A stretch of DNA of 37,815 bases from Candidatus Zhuqueibacterota bacterium (GCA_030950365.1 JAUZRQ010000130.1:1-37815), one strand, 5' to 3'; shown: positions 28,337 through 37,447, counted from the stretch's first letter. Program-made: numbers and translations. The notes: generated from the letters alone by a model not told the origin.

Positions 28337-30004
28337 TTACTTCACCTCCGACAGCGCCTTTTTGCGCGCGGCCTCAAACTCATCGCCAGGATACCACTTC
28401 GGCATTTCCGGAGCATTTGCGATCTTCACCCCCAGCCAGAACGCCAGCCGGGAATCTTCCACCCCGCCGGACAGATCCCAGTCTTCGCGATATTCATCGC
28501 TGGGCTGGTGGTAATGCACCGCCTCCCAATGCTCCATTTGCTTGCGGCCCCAATCTTTGTCATGACCAATGAACTCGACACCGGAGTCGAAATAAGCGGC
28601 CGGCACGCCAATTTTGGCGAAATTGAACTGATCGGAGCGGTAGAAAAAGCCGCGATCCGGGAACTGGTCGGGTTTGACCACCCGGCCCTGTTGCGCGGCG
28701 ATGGCCTTGGCATAGCGATCGAGCTCGCACTTACCATAACCGATGTACACGATGTCCCGCGTGCGGCCCCAGATGTTCATGCCGTCGATGTTGATGTTAG
28801 CGGCGATTTTGCCGGGCGGGAAGGTGGGATGCCTGGCGAAATATTCCGAGCCCAGCAGACCGGATTCCTCGGCGGCCACAGCGGCGAACAGGATCGACCG
28901 CTTCGGCGGTTTGGGCAGTTGCGTGTAGGCCTGCGCGATGGCCAGCAGACTGGCGATGCCGCTGGCGTTATCCAGCGCGCCGTTGTAAATGGAATCGCCT
29001 TCCACCGCCTTGCCAATGCCGAGATGATCGTGGTGCGAGCTATACACCACCACCTCGTTTTTAAGCTCGGGATCGGAACCAGGCAACAGGCCCAGCACGT
29101 TGGCGGTTTTTAGTTTGCGAATGCGGTTTTCGATGCGGATGGACAGTTTCACGCCCAGCGGCACGGGGCGAAACGCGCGCGTCTCGGCCATTTGCCGCAG
29201 CGCATCGAGGTCCTTACCGGCCAGGGACACCAGCTTGCGCGTAGCTTCCTCGGTGGTCCAGGCCTTTAGCGGCATCTTCGGCCCGCCTTCGTATGGCAGC
29301 TCAAACTGTTCGCCGGTCCAGGAGGTTTGCACCACCTGATACGGATAGCCGGCCGACGGCGTGGTGTGGATGATGATCGCGCCCACCGCGCCTTTTTTGG
29401 CGGCGATTTCATACTTGTAGCTCCAGCGGCCGTAATACAGCCGGGCATTTCCCCCGAAGAAATTGGGATCATCACCGGCCGGGTCATTATTCATCATGAG
29501 CAGAATTTTGCCGCGCACATCCACGTTTTTGTAATCATCCCAGTCGTACTCCGGCGCGACGATGCCGTAGCCCACGAACACGATCTCGGCGTCCTTCACT
29601 TCGGCCACCGCCTCCTGCACGCCGGAAAAAGCGATAAAATCATCCCAGAATTTCAGGGGCAGGCTCTTTGAGCCTTTGCGCAGGGTGAGGGTTTCCGGCA
29701 CGTTGCTGGTGATGCCGATGATATCGAACGGCTGGAACCAGGTGCCATCAGCGGCGCCGGGCTGCAAGCCGATTTCTTCGAACTGGCTGGCGATGTATTT
29801 CATGGCCAGGTCGCTGCCGCGCGTGGCCGGCGCCCGACCTTCGAGCAAATCATCGGCCAGAAATTGGATGTGCGCCCGCAGGCGCGCTTCGTTGATGGCC
29901 TCGGCGGCCTGTTTTTCCGCATCGGTGATAGTCAGCTCGTCCTGCGCCAGGACCGTGAATGGCATGGCGAGCAGCCACAGCCAGATTGCCATTTTGCGAA
30001 ACAT
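28337..30004 (-). CDS. M28-family zinc aminopeptidase with inserted PA-like domain
   Basis: A 555-residue secreted peptidase. The signal peptide is MAIWLWLLAMPFTVLAQ. The N-terminal part (HIQFLADDLLEGRAPATRGSD) is typical of M28 proteins from this group. A protease-associated-like insert spans about 130-260 (VFVGYGIVAPEYDWDDY, GAVGAIIIHTTPSAGYPY). The metal site is complete: His 324 and Asp 326 in SSHHDHLG, Asp 345 in LDNASG, Glu 379/380 in AEESG, Asp 407 in NIDGM and His 499 in HYHQPSDE. It would release N-terminal residues from peptides in the periplasm or outside. GGAGG five bases before the ATG supports the start. It precedes the glycosidase gene on the same strand with a gap of about 157 bases. 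Confidence 0.92.
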   Translation of the reverse strand: MFRKMAIWLWLLAMPFTVLAQDELTITDAEKQAAEAINEARLRAHIQFLADDLLEGRAPATRGSDLAMKYIASQFEEIGLQPGAADGTWFQPFDIIGITSNVPETLTLRKGSKSLPLKFWDDFIAFSGVQEAVAEVKDAEIVFVGYGIVAPEYDWDDYKNVDVRGKILLMMNNDPAGDDPNFFGGNARLYYGRWSYKYEIAAKKGAVGAIIIHTTPSAGYPYQVVQTSWTGEQFELPYEGGPKMPLKAWTTEEATRKLVSLAGKDLDALRQMAETRAFRPVPLGVKLSIRIENRIRKLKTANVLGLLPGSDPELKNEVVVYSSHHDHLGIGKAVEGDSIYNGALDNASGIASLLAIAQAYTQLPKPPKRSILFAAVAAEESGLLGSEYFARHPTFPPGKIAANINIDGMNIWGRTRDIVYIGYGKCELDRYAKAIAAQQGRVVKPDQFPDRGFFYRSDQFNFAKIGVPAAYFDSGVEFIGHDKDWGRKQMEHWEAVHYHQPSDEYREDWDLSGGVEDSRLAFWLGVKIANAPEMPKWYPGDEFEAARKKALSEVK

Positions 30005-30476
30005 ACATCCCTCCGGTGTTCAGAGTTGCGAGGTTGGTTTAGTTTTAAACGAAATACGATTGTTTCCCAATGGGACATGCCGGAAAAACCCGGATGAGCA
30101 TCGTCCCAAAATAATACAGCGCGTGCATGGAATCAAGCGATTTCGGGCTGATGTGGGACAAGTGGGTGGCAAAGGATGGAAGGCAGGATGGCAGACGGGA
30201 TTCGCGAAGTCATTTTCCTCTTCCCCAAGCTAAACTTTGGGAGGAAAAAATGTAGCCCGCGCCCCTTGTGGGCGCAGGGTGCGTGCCACAATTTTGAACT
30301 TTTGACGATGAACTCTTGCAGGGCTTCGGGCCCTGCCAGAGAGATTGTTTTGCCCCCGATCCAACACCGTTTGCAACGGTGTTTCGCTTCCCCTGGCCAA
30401 TCGCGGCGAATGAAGACCGGGGCGGATGCGCCGTCAGATCACATGCTTCGGAATCGGTAGCAATACGACACCCGCC
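30005..30476. other. Intergenic region with strong hairpins and a palindromic repeat
   Basis: A 472-base gap without a gene. Hairpins lie at 30259-30275 (GCGCCC / GGGCGC, loop CTTGT) and 30318-30336 (GCAGGGC / GCCCTGC, loop TTCGG). The GATCC repeat copy 2 lies at 30358-30440, just downstream of radC. One of these may end radC transcription, but none has a T-run. Confidence 0.55.
30358..30440 (+). repeat. GATCC...AGATC palindromic repeat, copy 2
   Basis: An 83-base copy with a perfect first hairpin: AACACCGTT (30363-30371), loop TGC, AACGGTGTT (30375-30383). The second half (CCGGGGCGGATGCGCCGTC) is diverged. The right end is AGATC rather than GGATC. Confidence 0.75.
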
Positions 30477-31160
30477 TCACAACTGCTCCTCGTCGGCAAA
30501 ACTGTAGTAGCGATTGTCACCGATGATGATGTGATCCAGCACGGCCACGTCGATGGTGTTGCAGGCGGCTTTGAGCGCCCGAGTCAGTTTGATGTCCTGC
30601 GGCGACGGCGTCACCTCGCCGCTGGGATGGTTGTGTAGCAATATCACTGCCGCAGCGCCGGTATTCAGGATTTCCCGGATGACCTCACGCGGACTGACCA
30701 GGCTTTCGGTCAGCGTACCTTCAAACAAAATCTTATCGTCGATGATTCGGTTGCGCGAGGTCAGAAAAATGACGCAAAACGCCTCGCGCTGCCGATCACG
30801 GAATTTGAGGTGGTACAGCCGGAACACATCCTCGCTGCTGCGGATGCGCTCGCCGCTCTCCCGCTGCTGTTCGGCAAACCGCTTGCCGATCTCCAGCGCC
30901 GCCTTGATCTGTGCCGCCTTCGCCGGCCCGATGCCCTGAACGCGAATCATCTCCTGTATCGTCAGCCGGTCCAGTCCGCGGAAGCCACCGCACTGTTGCA
31001 AAATCTGCCGCGCCAGGTCCACGGCGGTCATCTGCACGCCGCCGACGCGCAAAATGATCGCCAGCAGTTCGGCATCGGTGAGCGCGTCCGCGCCCAGCTT
31101 CAGCATCTTTTCCCGCGGCCGGTCTTCCTCCGGCCAGTCGGCAATTTTTCGGTGATACAT
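30477..31160 (-). CDS. radC: RadC family protein (JAB/MPN domain)
   Basis: A 227-residue RadC-family protein. The N-terminal half has a helix-hairpin-helix-like motif, VQGIGPAKAAQI. The C-terminal JAB1/MPN domain has the metal motif HNHPSGEVTPSPQD. Its cellular role is unresolved; the old DNA-repair name is not well supported, and the domain is that of a metalloprotease-like fold. The start at 31160 is fixed by AGGAGG four to five bases upstream. An upstream ATG at 31214 would overlap the promoter. It is transcribed divergently from the potassium-transport gene. Confidence 0.93.
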   Translation of the reverse strand: MYHRKIADWPEEDRPREKMLKLGADALTDAELLAIILRVGGVQMTAVDLARQILQQCGGFRGLDRLTIQEMIRVQGIGPAKAAQIKAALEIGKRFAEQQRESGERIRSSEDVFRLYHLKFRDRQREAFCVIFLTSRNRIIDDKILFEGTLTESLVSPREVIREILNTGAAAVILLHNHPSGEVTPSPQDIKLTRALKAACNTIDVAVLDHIIIGDNRYYSFADEEQL

Positions 31161-31185
31161 GGTTCCTCCTGTTGCCAACGGTTCC

Positions 31186-31214
31186 ATAGTATCCAATACC
31201 GCCGCCAGGCTCAA
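31186..31214 (-). promoter_or_regulatory. Sigma70-type promoter of radC
   Basis: On the minus strand TTGAGC (31209-31214) and TACTAT (31186-31191) are separated by 17 bases; each hexamer has four matches of six. Transcription would start near 31179, giving a leader of about 20 bases that contains the AGGAGG site. Confidence 0.5.
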
Positions 31215-31260
31215 CGCCTCTCAGTCCATGTGCCCGGTATCCGAAAGTTTTGTTTGCTCA

Positions 31261-31289
31261 TTGACAATTTGCGCAAACATTGTTATAAT
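31261..31289 (+). promoter_or_regulatory. Perfect-consensus sigma70 promoter of the potassium transporter
   Basis: TTGACA (31261-31266) and TATAAT (31284-31289) are both exact consensus hexamers with the ideal 17-base spacing. Transcription would begin near 31296, about 48 bases before the ATG at 31344. The spacer contains the inverted repeat TTTGCGCAAA, which could be an operator. Confidence 0.85.
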
Positions 31290-31343
31290 CAACCTGTTTG
31301 TGCCAGAAGCAAGCCACGACGCAGAACGAAACCGACAGGCAGA

Positions 31344-32732
31344 ATGATACCCACTGTTTTCGACCGACTGAGAGAATATACCGGGCGCAATCCGGCGCGA
31401 TCCATGGTCATATCCTTTTTGGCGGTAATCTTGCTGGGGGCGACCGCGCTCTCGTTGCCGGCGGCCTCGAAAGGCGAGCCCGTGCCGTTTCTCACCGCCC
31501 TGTTCACGGCCACCAGCGCCACCTGCGTCACCGGCCTGACCGTGGTGGACATTTCGCAAGTCTATTCCACATTCGGTCAATTGGTCATTCTGTTTCTCAT
31601 TCAAGTCGGCGGGCTGGGCATCATCACGTTTTCCACGTTTTTCATCAGCATCGTGGCCGGCAACATTGGCCTGCACAGCCGCGAAATCATCCAGGAGTCG
31701 TTCAGTCAGCGGCCTATTGGCAATGTGCTGCATTTGCTGTACATCATTTTCGGCGCCACGTTCCTGATCGAAGGCATTGGCGCAGCCATGCTCTTTGTGT
31801 ATTATCACCAGGACCTGCAGTGGCCGGCGCTCAAAAGCGTGTATCACGCTGTCTTTCACAGCATTTCCGCGTTCTGCAACGCCGGTTTTTCGCTCTATTC
31901 CGATAGCCTGGTATCGTTTCAAAACAACTGGTATTTCAATTTCACCATCGTTGGCCTGATCTTTTTCGGCAGCATTGGGTTCGTGGTGTTTTTTGATCTG
32001 TGGCGGTTTTTTCTGGCGCGTTACCGTAAAGAGCCGCAGCATCTGGCCTTCCACACCCGGCTGGTCATCAAGGTCACGCTGCTGCTGATCGGGCTGGGCG
32101 CGCTTTTCTTTTTCATCTTCGAGTCCGGCAATGTGCTCAAGGGCCATTCGATTTACGACAAATTTATCATCAGCCTGTTTCAGGCGGTGACACCGCGCAC
32201 CGCCGGTTTCAACACGGTGGACATCGCCGCGCTGACGCCGGTGACCCTGTGCATGTTGCTGCTGCTGATGTTCATCGGCGGCTCGCCGGGCTCCACCGCC
32301 GGCGGCATCAAAACCACCACCACCGCGGTGATCGCGGCGCTGTTCTGGGCGCGCCTCAAAGACGATCCGGCGGTTAACCTGCAGCGCCGCCGCGTGGATG
32401 AGGCGATCTTATCCAAGGCCATTTCCATTTTTCTGTTTTCCACGGTCACCATCGGAGTGTTTACCTTGCTGCTGTTAAATTCCGAACTCGGTGGGATGTC
32501 GCACTTGCAAACCCGCGGCTCGTTTTTGGATATTCTGTTCGAAGCCGTATCGGCGTTTTGCACGGTTGGCCTGTCCACTGGCATTACGCCGCATTTGAGC
32601 CAGAGCGGACAGACATTGATTATTCTGCTGATGTTTTTCGGTCGGCTCGGTCCGCTCACCGTGGCCCTGGCCGTGGCCCGCGGCCGCAAAAAGCACTATG
32701 CCTATGCCACGGAAAAGTTTCTGGTTGGGTGA
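31344..32732 (+). CDS. Trk/Ktr-type potassium uptake membrane subunit
   Basis: A 462-residue TrkH/KtrB-family channel-like transporter for potassium. The four pore loops, each with its filter glycine, are visible: SATCVTGLTVVD, SAFCNAGFSLYSDS, TPRTAGFNTVDI and SAFCTVGLSTGITP. Between them lie the paired membrane helices of the four-fold MPM repeat (for example LVILFLIQVGGLGIITFSTF). The third-repeat gate segment, GGSPGSTAGGIKTTT, is the usual glycine-rich intramembrane loop. The length fits KtrB (about 450) better than long TrkH proteins (about 480-500). The frame is open far upstream but overlaps radC on the other strand. ATG 31344, after the consensus promoter and an AGG-containing site, begins the typical N-terminus. 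It works with the RCK subunit encoded at 33055. Confidence 0.94.
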   Translation: MIPTVFDRLREYTGRNPARSMVISFLAVILLGATALSLPAASKGEPVPFLTALFTATSATCVTGLTVVDISQVYSTFGQLVILFLIQVGGLGIITFSTFFISIVAGNIGLHSREIIQESFSQRPIGNVLHLLYIIFGATFLIEGIGAAMLFVYYHQDLQWPALKSVYHAVFHSISAFCNAGFSLYSDSLVSFQNNWYFNFTIVGLIFFGSIGFVVFFDLWRFFLARYRKEPQHLAFHTRLVIKVTLLLIGLGALFFFIFESGNVLKGHSIYDKFIISLFQAVTPRTAGFNTVDIAALTPVTLCMLLLLMFIGGSPGSTAGGIKTTTTAVIAALFWARLKDDPAVNLQRRRVDEAILSKAISIFLFSTVTIGVFTLLLLNSELGGMSHLQTRGSFLDILFEAVSAFCTVGLSTGITPHLSQSGQTLIILLMFFGRLGPLTVALAVARGRKKHYAYATEKFLVG

Positions 32733-33054
32733 AACTCCGGATGACGTTGTACAAATATTATAGTGCATTTATGCACAAGTCATTCGTTACTATCGGGCCT
32801 GTATGTCTATTTATCGGATCCGCCTTTCTTAGCTCCCCTCTGTAGGAAGATACGGCGGGGCTCCCCCGGCGATGGCGGGCGAACACCGGAATCATTTCAA
32901 TGCACTAGGTGCAACCCATAGACAGATTTTGTTAATACAAATCACGCAAGCGACCTACTCTCTACATTGGATCGCTTCCAATAGCTGGTTTCCCGATTTG
33001 TAGCTAGAAAAGGTCAATTTTCCACAGATAGACGGATAAGCACAGGAAAGCGTC
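32733..33054. other. Gap between the two potassium-transport genes
   Basis: A 322-base AT-richer gap that separates the membrane subunit gene from the RCK subunit gene, normally adjacent in such operons. I find no gene and no riboswitch I recognise. GC-rich blocks near 32850-32895 may pair locally. No ribosome site close to consensus precedes ATG 33055, although AGGAAAG lies five to ten bases upstream. Confidence 0.45.
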
Positions 33055-33732
33055 ATGATCAATCGAGGAAAGCACGTTCGCAAATTTGCCGTAATCGGAC
33101 TGAGTAGTTTCGGCTTTTACCTTTGCAAATACTTGAAAAACCGGCGCTTTTACGTGATGGCCATCGACATCCACGAGCCGCGCGTGGATCAGGTCAAGGA
33201 GTTCGTCGACAAGGCCATCATTGCCGATGCCACCGACAAGCAGGTGCTGGAAGACCTCGGTATCAAAGAGCTGGATGCGGTGATCGTGTCCCTCGGTGAC
33301 CGCATCGATTCCAGCATTCTGGCCACGCTGCACCTGCACGAACTGGGCGTAGAAGAGATCATCGCCAAGGCCATTTCGGAAGATCACGGCAAGGTGCTGA
33401 ATGCAGTGGGCGCCTCCATGGTGATCTTTCCGGAAAAAGACATGGCCGAGCGGCTGGCCAATATTCTGGAACAGACGTCCATCCTGGATTACCTCGATCT
33501 GGGCTCGGGCTATGGCATTGTGGAACTGGCGCCGCCGCAGAGCTTTTGCGGCAAAACCCTGCGCGAGTTGCGGCTGCGCGAGCGATTCAACGTGCAGGTG
33601 ATCATGATCAAAGAAGTGGTGCCGGAAAATGTCATCGCCGTGCCCAATCCGGATCACATCATCAAGGACAGCGACATTCTGGTGATCATGGGCCGGGACG
33701 AGGATCTCGACCGGGTGCAATCGCTGGATTGA
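33055..33732 (+). CDS. TrkA/KtrA-type RCK regulatory subunit
   Basis: A 225-residue cytoplasmic gating subunit for the potassium transporter encoded just upstream. The N-terminal RCK_N Rossmann domain starts KFAVIGLSSFGFYLCKYL, with the glycine motif altered to GLSSFG. It continues with VMAIDIHEPRVDQV (acidic residue for the nucleotide ribose), IIADATDKQVLEDLGI and DAVIVSLGD. Residues about 140-225 form RCK_C (LGSGYGIVELAPPQSFCGKTL, IKDSDILVIMGRDEDL). The length matches KtrA (about 220) rather than the doubled TrkA (about 450). The ligand is probably NAD(H), ATP/ADP or cyclic di-AMP, which cannot be decided here. Its stop lies 83 bases before the DUF5916 gene. Confidence 0.93.
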   Translation: MINRGKHVRKFAVIGLSSFGFYLCKYLKNRRFYVMAIDIHEPRVDQVKEFVDKAIIADATDKQVLEDLGIKELDAVIVSLGDRIDSSILATLHLHELGVEEIIAKAISEDHGKVLNAVGASMVIFPEKDMAERLANILEQTSILDYLDLGSGYGIVELAPPQSFCGKTLRELRLRERFNVQVIMIKEVVPENVIAVPNPDHIIKDSDILVIMGRDEDLDRVQSLD

Positions 33733-33815
33733 AGCCACGCCCCCAACCATCCGTGCAACGAATCGCCTCCTCGGCCGTCCATCATGAAAAACTGGCGACA
33801 GTCGAGGATACTGGA

Positions 33816-36077
33816 ATGCGATTCCGTCCTTTCTCTACGGTACAGCCGATAGTGCCCACTCGCCTGGCGATGCTGATGCTTGCCATGCTCTTCTTTCTGA
33901 CCGCGCCCACGGCCGGCCAGAACCATGGCCGCGTGGTGGATCCGCTTTCCCTGCCGCGACCTTCCCTGCGCGCCACGCGCACCTCCAGCAAAATCAAAAT
34001 CGACGGCCTGCTGGATGAACCGGCCTGGCAGCAGGCCGACTCCACGGATGGCACATTCTGGCAGGTCATCCCCCGGCAGGGCGTTCCATCGTCGGAGCGC
34101 ACTGTGGTGAAAATCTTGTACGACGATAAAAACCTGTACATCGGCGCCATTCTGTACGATCCCGAGCCGGACAGGCTGGTCGCTGCCGGGCTGGAACAGG
34201 ATTTTCAAACGCACGATTCGGATATTTTCGGCATAGCGCTGGATACGTACCACGACCGGCAAAACGCCTTTCTGTTCGCCATCAATCCGGCCGGGGCGCT
34301 GTTCGACGCGCAATCGTTCAACGATCAGGCCTTCATCAACCGCGCCTGGGAAGGGGTGGTGCATGTCAAAACGGCGATTCTGCGCAACGCCTGGACCGTG
34401 GAAATGGCCATTCCCTTCACCACGCTGCGGTTTCACGAAACCCGCGATGAGCAAACCTGGGGCATCAATTTCTCGCGCCGTATCCGCCGCCGCAGCGAGG
34501 ACTCCAACTGGGCGCCCCTGCCCCGGCAGTTCCGGGTGTATAAAATGTCCCTGGCCGGCACGCTGACCGGCCTTTCCGGCCTCAAGCAGGGGCGCAACCT
34601 GTGGATCAAACCGTACGTCAGCGGCGCCATGAAGCGCGCTCCGGCGCTGGCTCCCGCTACGGACCAGCGAGAACTGCACTACGGCCTCGACCTCAAATGG
34701 GGCCTTACGCCGCAGCTCACCCTCGACCTCACTCTGTTCACCGATTTTTCGCAGGTGGAGGTGGACGAGCAGCAGATCAACCTGACCCGCTTTTCGCTGT
34801 TTTTTCCGGAACGCCGCGATTTTTTTCTCGAAAATGAAGGCATTTTCAATTTCTCCGATGTGCGCATCCGCAATTACCGCACCGGTTCCGGGCCGCAGAA
34901 CTTCAAACTGTTCCATTCGCGCAAAATCGGCCTGTCGGCGGATCGACGGGCCGTGCCCATTGTCGCCGGCGCGCGGCTTTCCGGCCGCATGGGCGATTAC
35001 GACATCGGGCTGCTGGCCATGCAAACCGAAGCGGCGCTGGGGCTGCCGGCTGAAAATTTCACTGTGGTGCGGCTGCGCAAAAACATTCTCACCAATTCGG
35101 ATATCGGGGTGATGTTCACCAACCGCATGGCCACCGGGGCGGACGCCGGCGGCCAGTACAACCGCGCCTTCGGCCTGGATGCCAATTTGCGGCTGTTCCA
35201 GAATTTGATCGTCAACTCGTATTTTGCTTTTTCGGATGAAGCCGGCCTCCGGAACGCGGATCGCAGCACGGCGGCCCTGCAGCTTGCCTGGCGCGATCCC
35301 CTTTGGGACACCTCAATCCTGCTAAAATCGGTGGGCGAGGCTTTCAACCCCGGGATCGGTTTCGTCAGCCGGCGGGGCGTGCGGCAGGTGTTTGCCACGA
35401 TAGGGGCGCATCCGCAGCCGCGGTTGCCCGGGGTGTTCGAAATCAATCCCTACATCGATGTCAATGTATTTACCAATATGGCGGGCGAACTTGAGAGCCG
35501 GGAGGTCAAATCGGGGCTTGGCGTGCGATTTCTCAACAGCAGCTTTTTGTCTTTCGAATATTCCGCCCGTCTGGAGCATCTGTTCCAGCCAACGCCTTTT
35601 GCCGGCGTGGAGGTGCCAGCAGGGAGTTACCGATTCGGTCTGGCCAAAATCAGCTACCGCTCGGACAGTGGACGCAAACTCACGGTCAACCTGTCCCTTG
35701 CTGCGGGCTCGTTTTACGATGGCCACCGCACCTCAGTGACCGGCAGTTTTACCTTGAGGCCATCGCCGCACTGGTATTTCAACGGCAGCGTGCAGCGCAA
35801 CCGGCTGCGCCTGGCCGGGCAGACCGTGGATGCCGACCTGTACGGCCTGCGTTTCCGCTACGGCCACGACACCCGGACGTTCCTGAGCGGCTTTTTTCAG
35901 TACAACCGGACCACGGGCGAATTCACTTCCAACGTGCGCTTCAATTTCATCCACGCACCGCTGAGCGACCTTTTTCTCGTCTATCAGGAGAGCCGCGAAC
36001 CGGGAAACGGCCTGTCGCGCTCCGCGCTTCGCGACCGCCTGCTCACGCTCAAAGTCACCAAACTGTTCGCTTTTTGA
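33816..36077 (+). CDS. DUF5916 outer-membrane protein with CBM9-like N-terminal domain
   Basis: A 753-residue protein common in FCB bacteria. The signal peptide (LAMLMLAMLFFLTAPTAGQ) is followed by a CBM9/DOMON-like sugar-binding-type domain at about 55-215. It has the usual opening KIKIDGLLDEPAWQQA, then TVVKILYDDKNLYIGAILYD, FGIALDTYHD and VEMAIPFTTLRF. The rest is DUF5916: FFPERRDFFLENEGIFNF is a strongly conserved family phrase, and the region to the end alternates as membrane beta-strands. It probably sits in the outer membrane; its function and ligand are unknown. The start at 33816 has GAGG eight bases upstream and gives a clean signal peptide, although the frame is open further upstream over the RCK gene. 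It converges with the next gene with a 22-base gap. Confidence 0.88.
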   Translation: MRFRPFSTVQPIVPTRLAMLMLAMLFFLTAPTAGQNHGRVVDPLSLPRPSLRATRTSSKIKIDGLLDEPAWQQADSTDGTFWQVIPRQGVPSSERTVVKILYDDKNLYIGAILYDPEPDRLVAAGLEQDFQTHDSDIFGIALDTYHDRQNAFLFAINPAGALFDAQSFNDQAFINRAWEGVVHVKTAILRNAWTVEMAIPFTTLRFHETRDEQTWGINFSRRIRRRSEDSNWAPLPRQFRVYKMSLAGTLTGLSGLKQGRNLWIKPYVSGAMKRAPALAPATDQRELHYGLDLKWGLTPQLTLDLTLFTDFSQVEVDEQQINLTRFSLFFPERRDFFLENEGIFNFSDVRIRNYRTGSGPQNFKLFHSRKIGLSADRRAVPIVAGARLSGRMGDYDIGLLAMQTEAALGLPAENFTVVRLRKNILTNSDIGVMFTNRMATGADAGGQYNRAFGLDANLRLFQNLIVNSYFAFSDEAGLRNADRSTAALQLAWRDPLWDTSILLKSVGEAFNPGIGFVSRRGVRQVFATIGAHPQPRLPGVFEINPYIDVNVFTNMAGELESREVKSGLGVRFLNSSFLSFEYSARLEHLFQPTPFAGVEVPAGSYRFGLAKISYRSDSGRKLTVNLSLAAGSFYDGHRTSVTGSFTLRPSPHWYFNGSVQRNRLRLAGQTVDADLYGLRFRYGHDTRTFLSGFFQYNRTTGEFTSNVRFNFIHAPLSDLFLVYQESREPGNGLSRSALRDRLLTLKVTKLFAF

Positions 36078-36099
36078 GAAATGTCTGCTGCAGCCGCTG

Positions 36100-37269
36100 T
36101 CACAACTTTTTCCGCACCACCAGGATGGCGTTGGCCACGGGACGCTCACCGGTGGCGTCCGACGGCCGGTTGACCACCCTGCCGCGAATCACCATGGTGG
36201 TGGAACCGCCGCCATCCAGATTGAGCGCCTGGTAGCAGCCCAGTTTTTGCATGTAATCCGCCAGCTCGTAAAGAGTCATGCCCACGCTGTAGCCCTGCTG
36301 CCGACCATCCACCGTGACCAGATACAGCGTGTCCCGCGCGACGGTGTAGCCCACGGCGGTGCGCGGATGCTTGTTTTCCGCGAATGGCCGTTTGGCACCT
36401 TCCTCACGCCAGTTGATGAACCAGTTGCCCTCGCGAATCAGCCACGGCAGTCCGCCCACCGCCTCGGTGATTTTGACGTTGCCGGGCTCCAGCCGGAAAA
36501 CCAGCGCCACGGTATCGCCGTGGGACAACCGCTGCTCCAGAAGTGCGGATTTTTTGCCGTGTCCGGACAGCACATACAGGCCCGGCCGCAGCGGAAAGCC
36601 GGGACCGTGCCGGCTAACCTGCCGGACCACCATGCGCACGGTATCTCCCACTCTGAACCGCGCCAACGGCTGCAACAGCACCTCCGTACCGTACACATTG
36701 GTATGCGTGGAATCGCTCCAGAAGGCGTTGTACAGCACCAGCTCGTCGGTGTTGCGCGCGGCGTTGACATGATCGATGCCGATGGATGGGCCGGTTTTCA
36801 ACAGCAGTTCGCCCTTTAGCTCGAAATAATCGATGATCGGCCGGCCGCGGTGATCCATGGCAAAAATGCCGCGGTGCCGGGGCGAGCGGATGATCTCGCC
36901 GCCGCGCACCTGCATGTTGATGGGCGGGCCTTCCCAGGAGAAAAAGTCGCCGTTGACCGCGGCGATAACTTCATGCCCGGGATGACAGGGCTGCGCCGCC
37001 ATCACGCTGGTTTTTTCGCGCCCGGCCAGCCGGTTTTTAGCCAGCGCCGTTTCAATGCCCACCTCTCGCCGCTGCAGATCGATTTCCAGAACATGCACCA
37101 CGATCGGCCCCTCAGGGAGCACATGGCGGATGTGCCGGATGCCCGGCGCGATGCGTTCGACATGCCATTCGCCCTGCGCCCACTGGGGCTGCGGCCACGA
37201 CGGTGCTGCGAGCACCAAAAGAGCAAGAAGGTTTGCACAAATCCGGCTGTATAAATTCAATCTTTTCAT
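36100..37269 (-). CDS. Phosphodiester glycosidase family protein (NAGPA-like)
   Basis: A 389-residue exported protein of the phosphodiester glycosidase (NAGPA) family. The signal peptide is LLALLVLAAPSWPQ. The conserved core includes AAVNGDFFSW near residue 105, a long beta-rich middle part, HPRTAVGYT near 305, VTVDGRQQGYSVGMTLYELA, and LNLDGGGSTTMVIRG near 350. These are the usual family signatures. Members remove sugar groups linked through phosphodiesters; the eukaryotic enzyme uncovers mannose-6-phosphate, while bacterial relatives are thought to act on cell-wall or exopolysaccharide material. No clear ribosome site precedes ATG 37269. It is convergent with the DUF5916 gene and has no obvious operon partner. 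Confidence 0.9.
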   Translation of the reverse strand: MKRLNLYSRICANLLALLVLAAPSWPQPQWAQGEWHVERIAPGIRHIRHVLPEGPIVVHVLEIDLQRREVGIETALAKNRLAGREKTSVMAAQPCHPGHEVIAAVNGDFFSWEGPPINMQVRGGEIIRSPRHRGIFAMDHRGRPIIDYFELKGELLLKTGPSIGIDHVNAARNTDELVLYNAFWSDSTHTNVYGTEVLLQPLARFRVGDTVRMVVRQVSRHGPGFPLRPGLYVLSGHGKKSALLEQRLSHGDTVALVFRLEPGNVKITEAVGGLPWLIREGNWFINWREEGAKRPFAENKHPRTAVGYTVARDTLYLVTVDGRQQGYSVGMTLYELADYMQKLGCYQALNLDGGGSTTMVIRGRVVNRPSDATGERPVANAILVVRKKL

Positions 37270-37365
37270 TCTGTTAAAAGCACCAGCTTGTCACCATGCA
37301 ACGATTTCTGAAATTTTGATTTTTGGTTAATTGAAAAACAGGATATTGCAATTAACTCTGCATCC

Positions 37366-37447
37366 GATCCGACGGGGTCTCTGCCCCGTCCACATTTGCG
37401 CCGATTTGCCAAGAGGAGCAAAACACCGTTGCAAACGGTGTTGGATC
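37366..37447 (-). repeat. GATCC...GGATC palindromic repeat, copy 3 (inverted)
   Basis: The best-preserved copy, 82 bases. It has two perfect hairpins: GACGGGG / CCCCGTC (37371-37377 with 37384-37390, loop TCTCTG) and AACACCGTT / AACGGTGTT (37422-37430 with 37434-37442, loop GCA). Both ends carry GATCC/GGATC. Confidence 0.8.

Noticed and set aside
30810-31343. Extended N-terminus of the potassium transporter
   Set aside because: The frame is open back to 30810, but that part lies over radC on the other strand. The protein family starts near MIPTVFDRL at 31344, after a consensus promoter.
32733-33054. Cyclic di-AMP riboswitch upstream of the RCK gene
   Set aside because: I looked for the conserved ydaO-type core and did not see it; only local GC-rich pairing near 32850-32895.
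33546-33815. Extended N-terminus of the DUF5916 protein
   Set aside because: The open frame overlaps the RCK gene in another phase. ATG 33816 has a ribosome site and opens a clean signal peptide.
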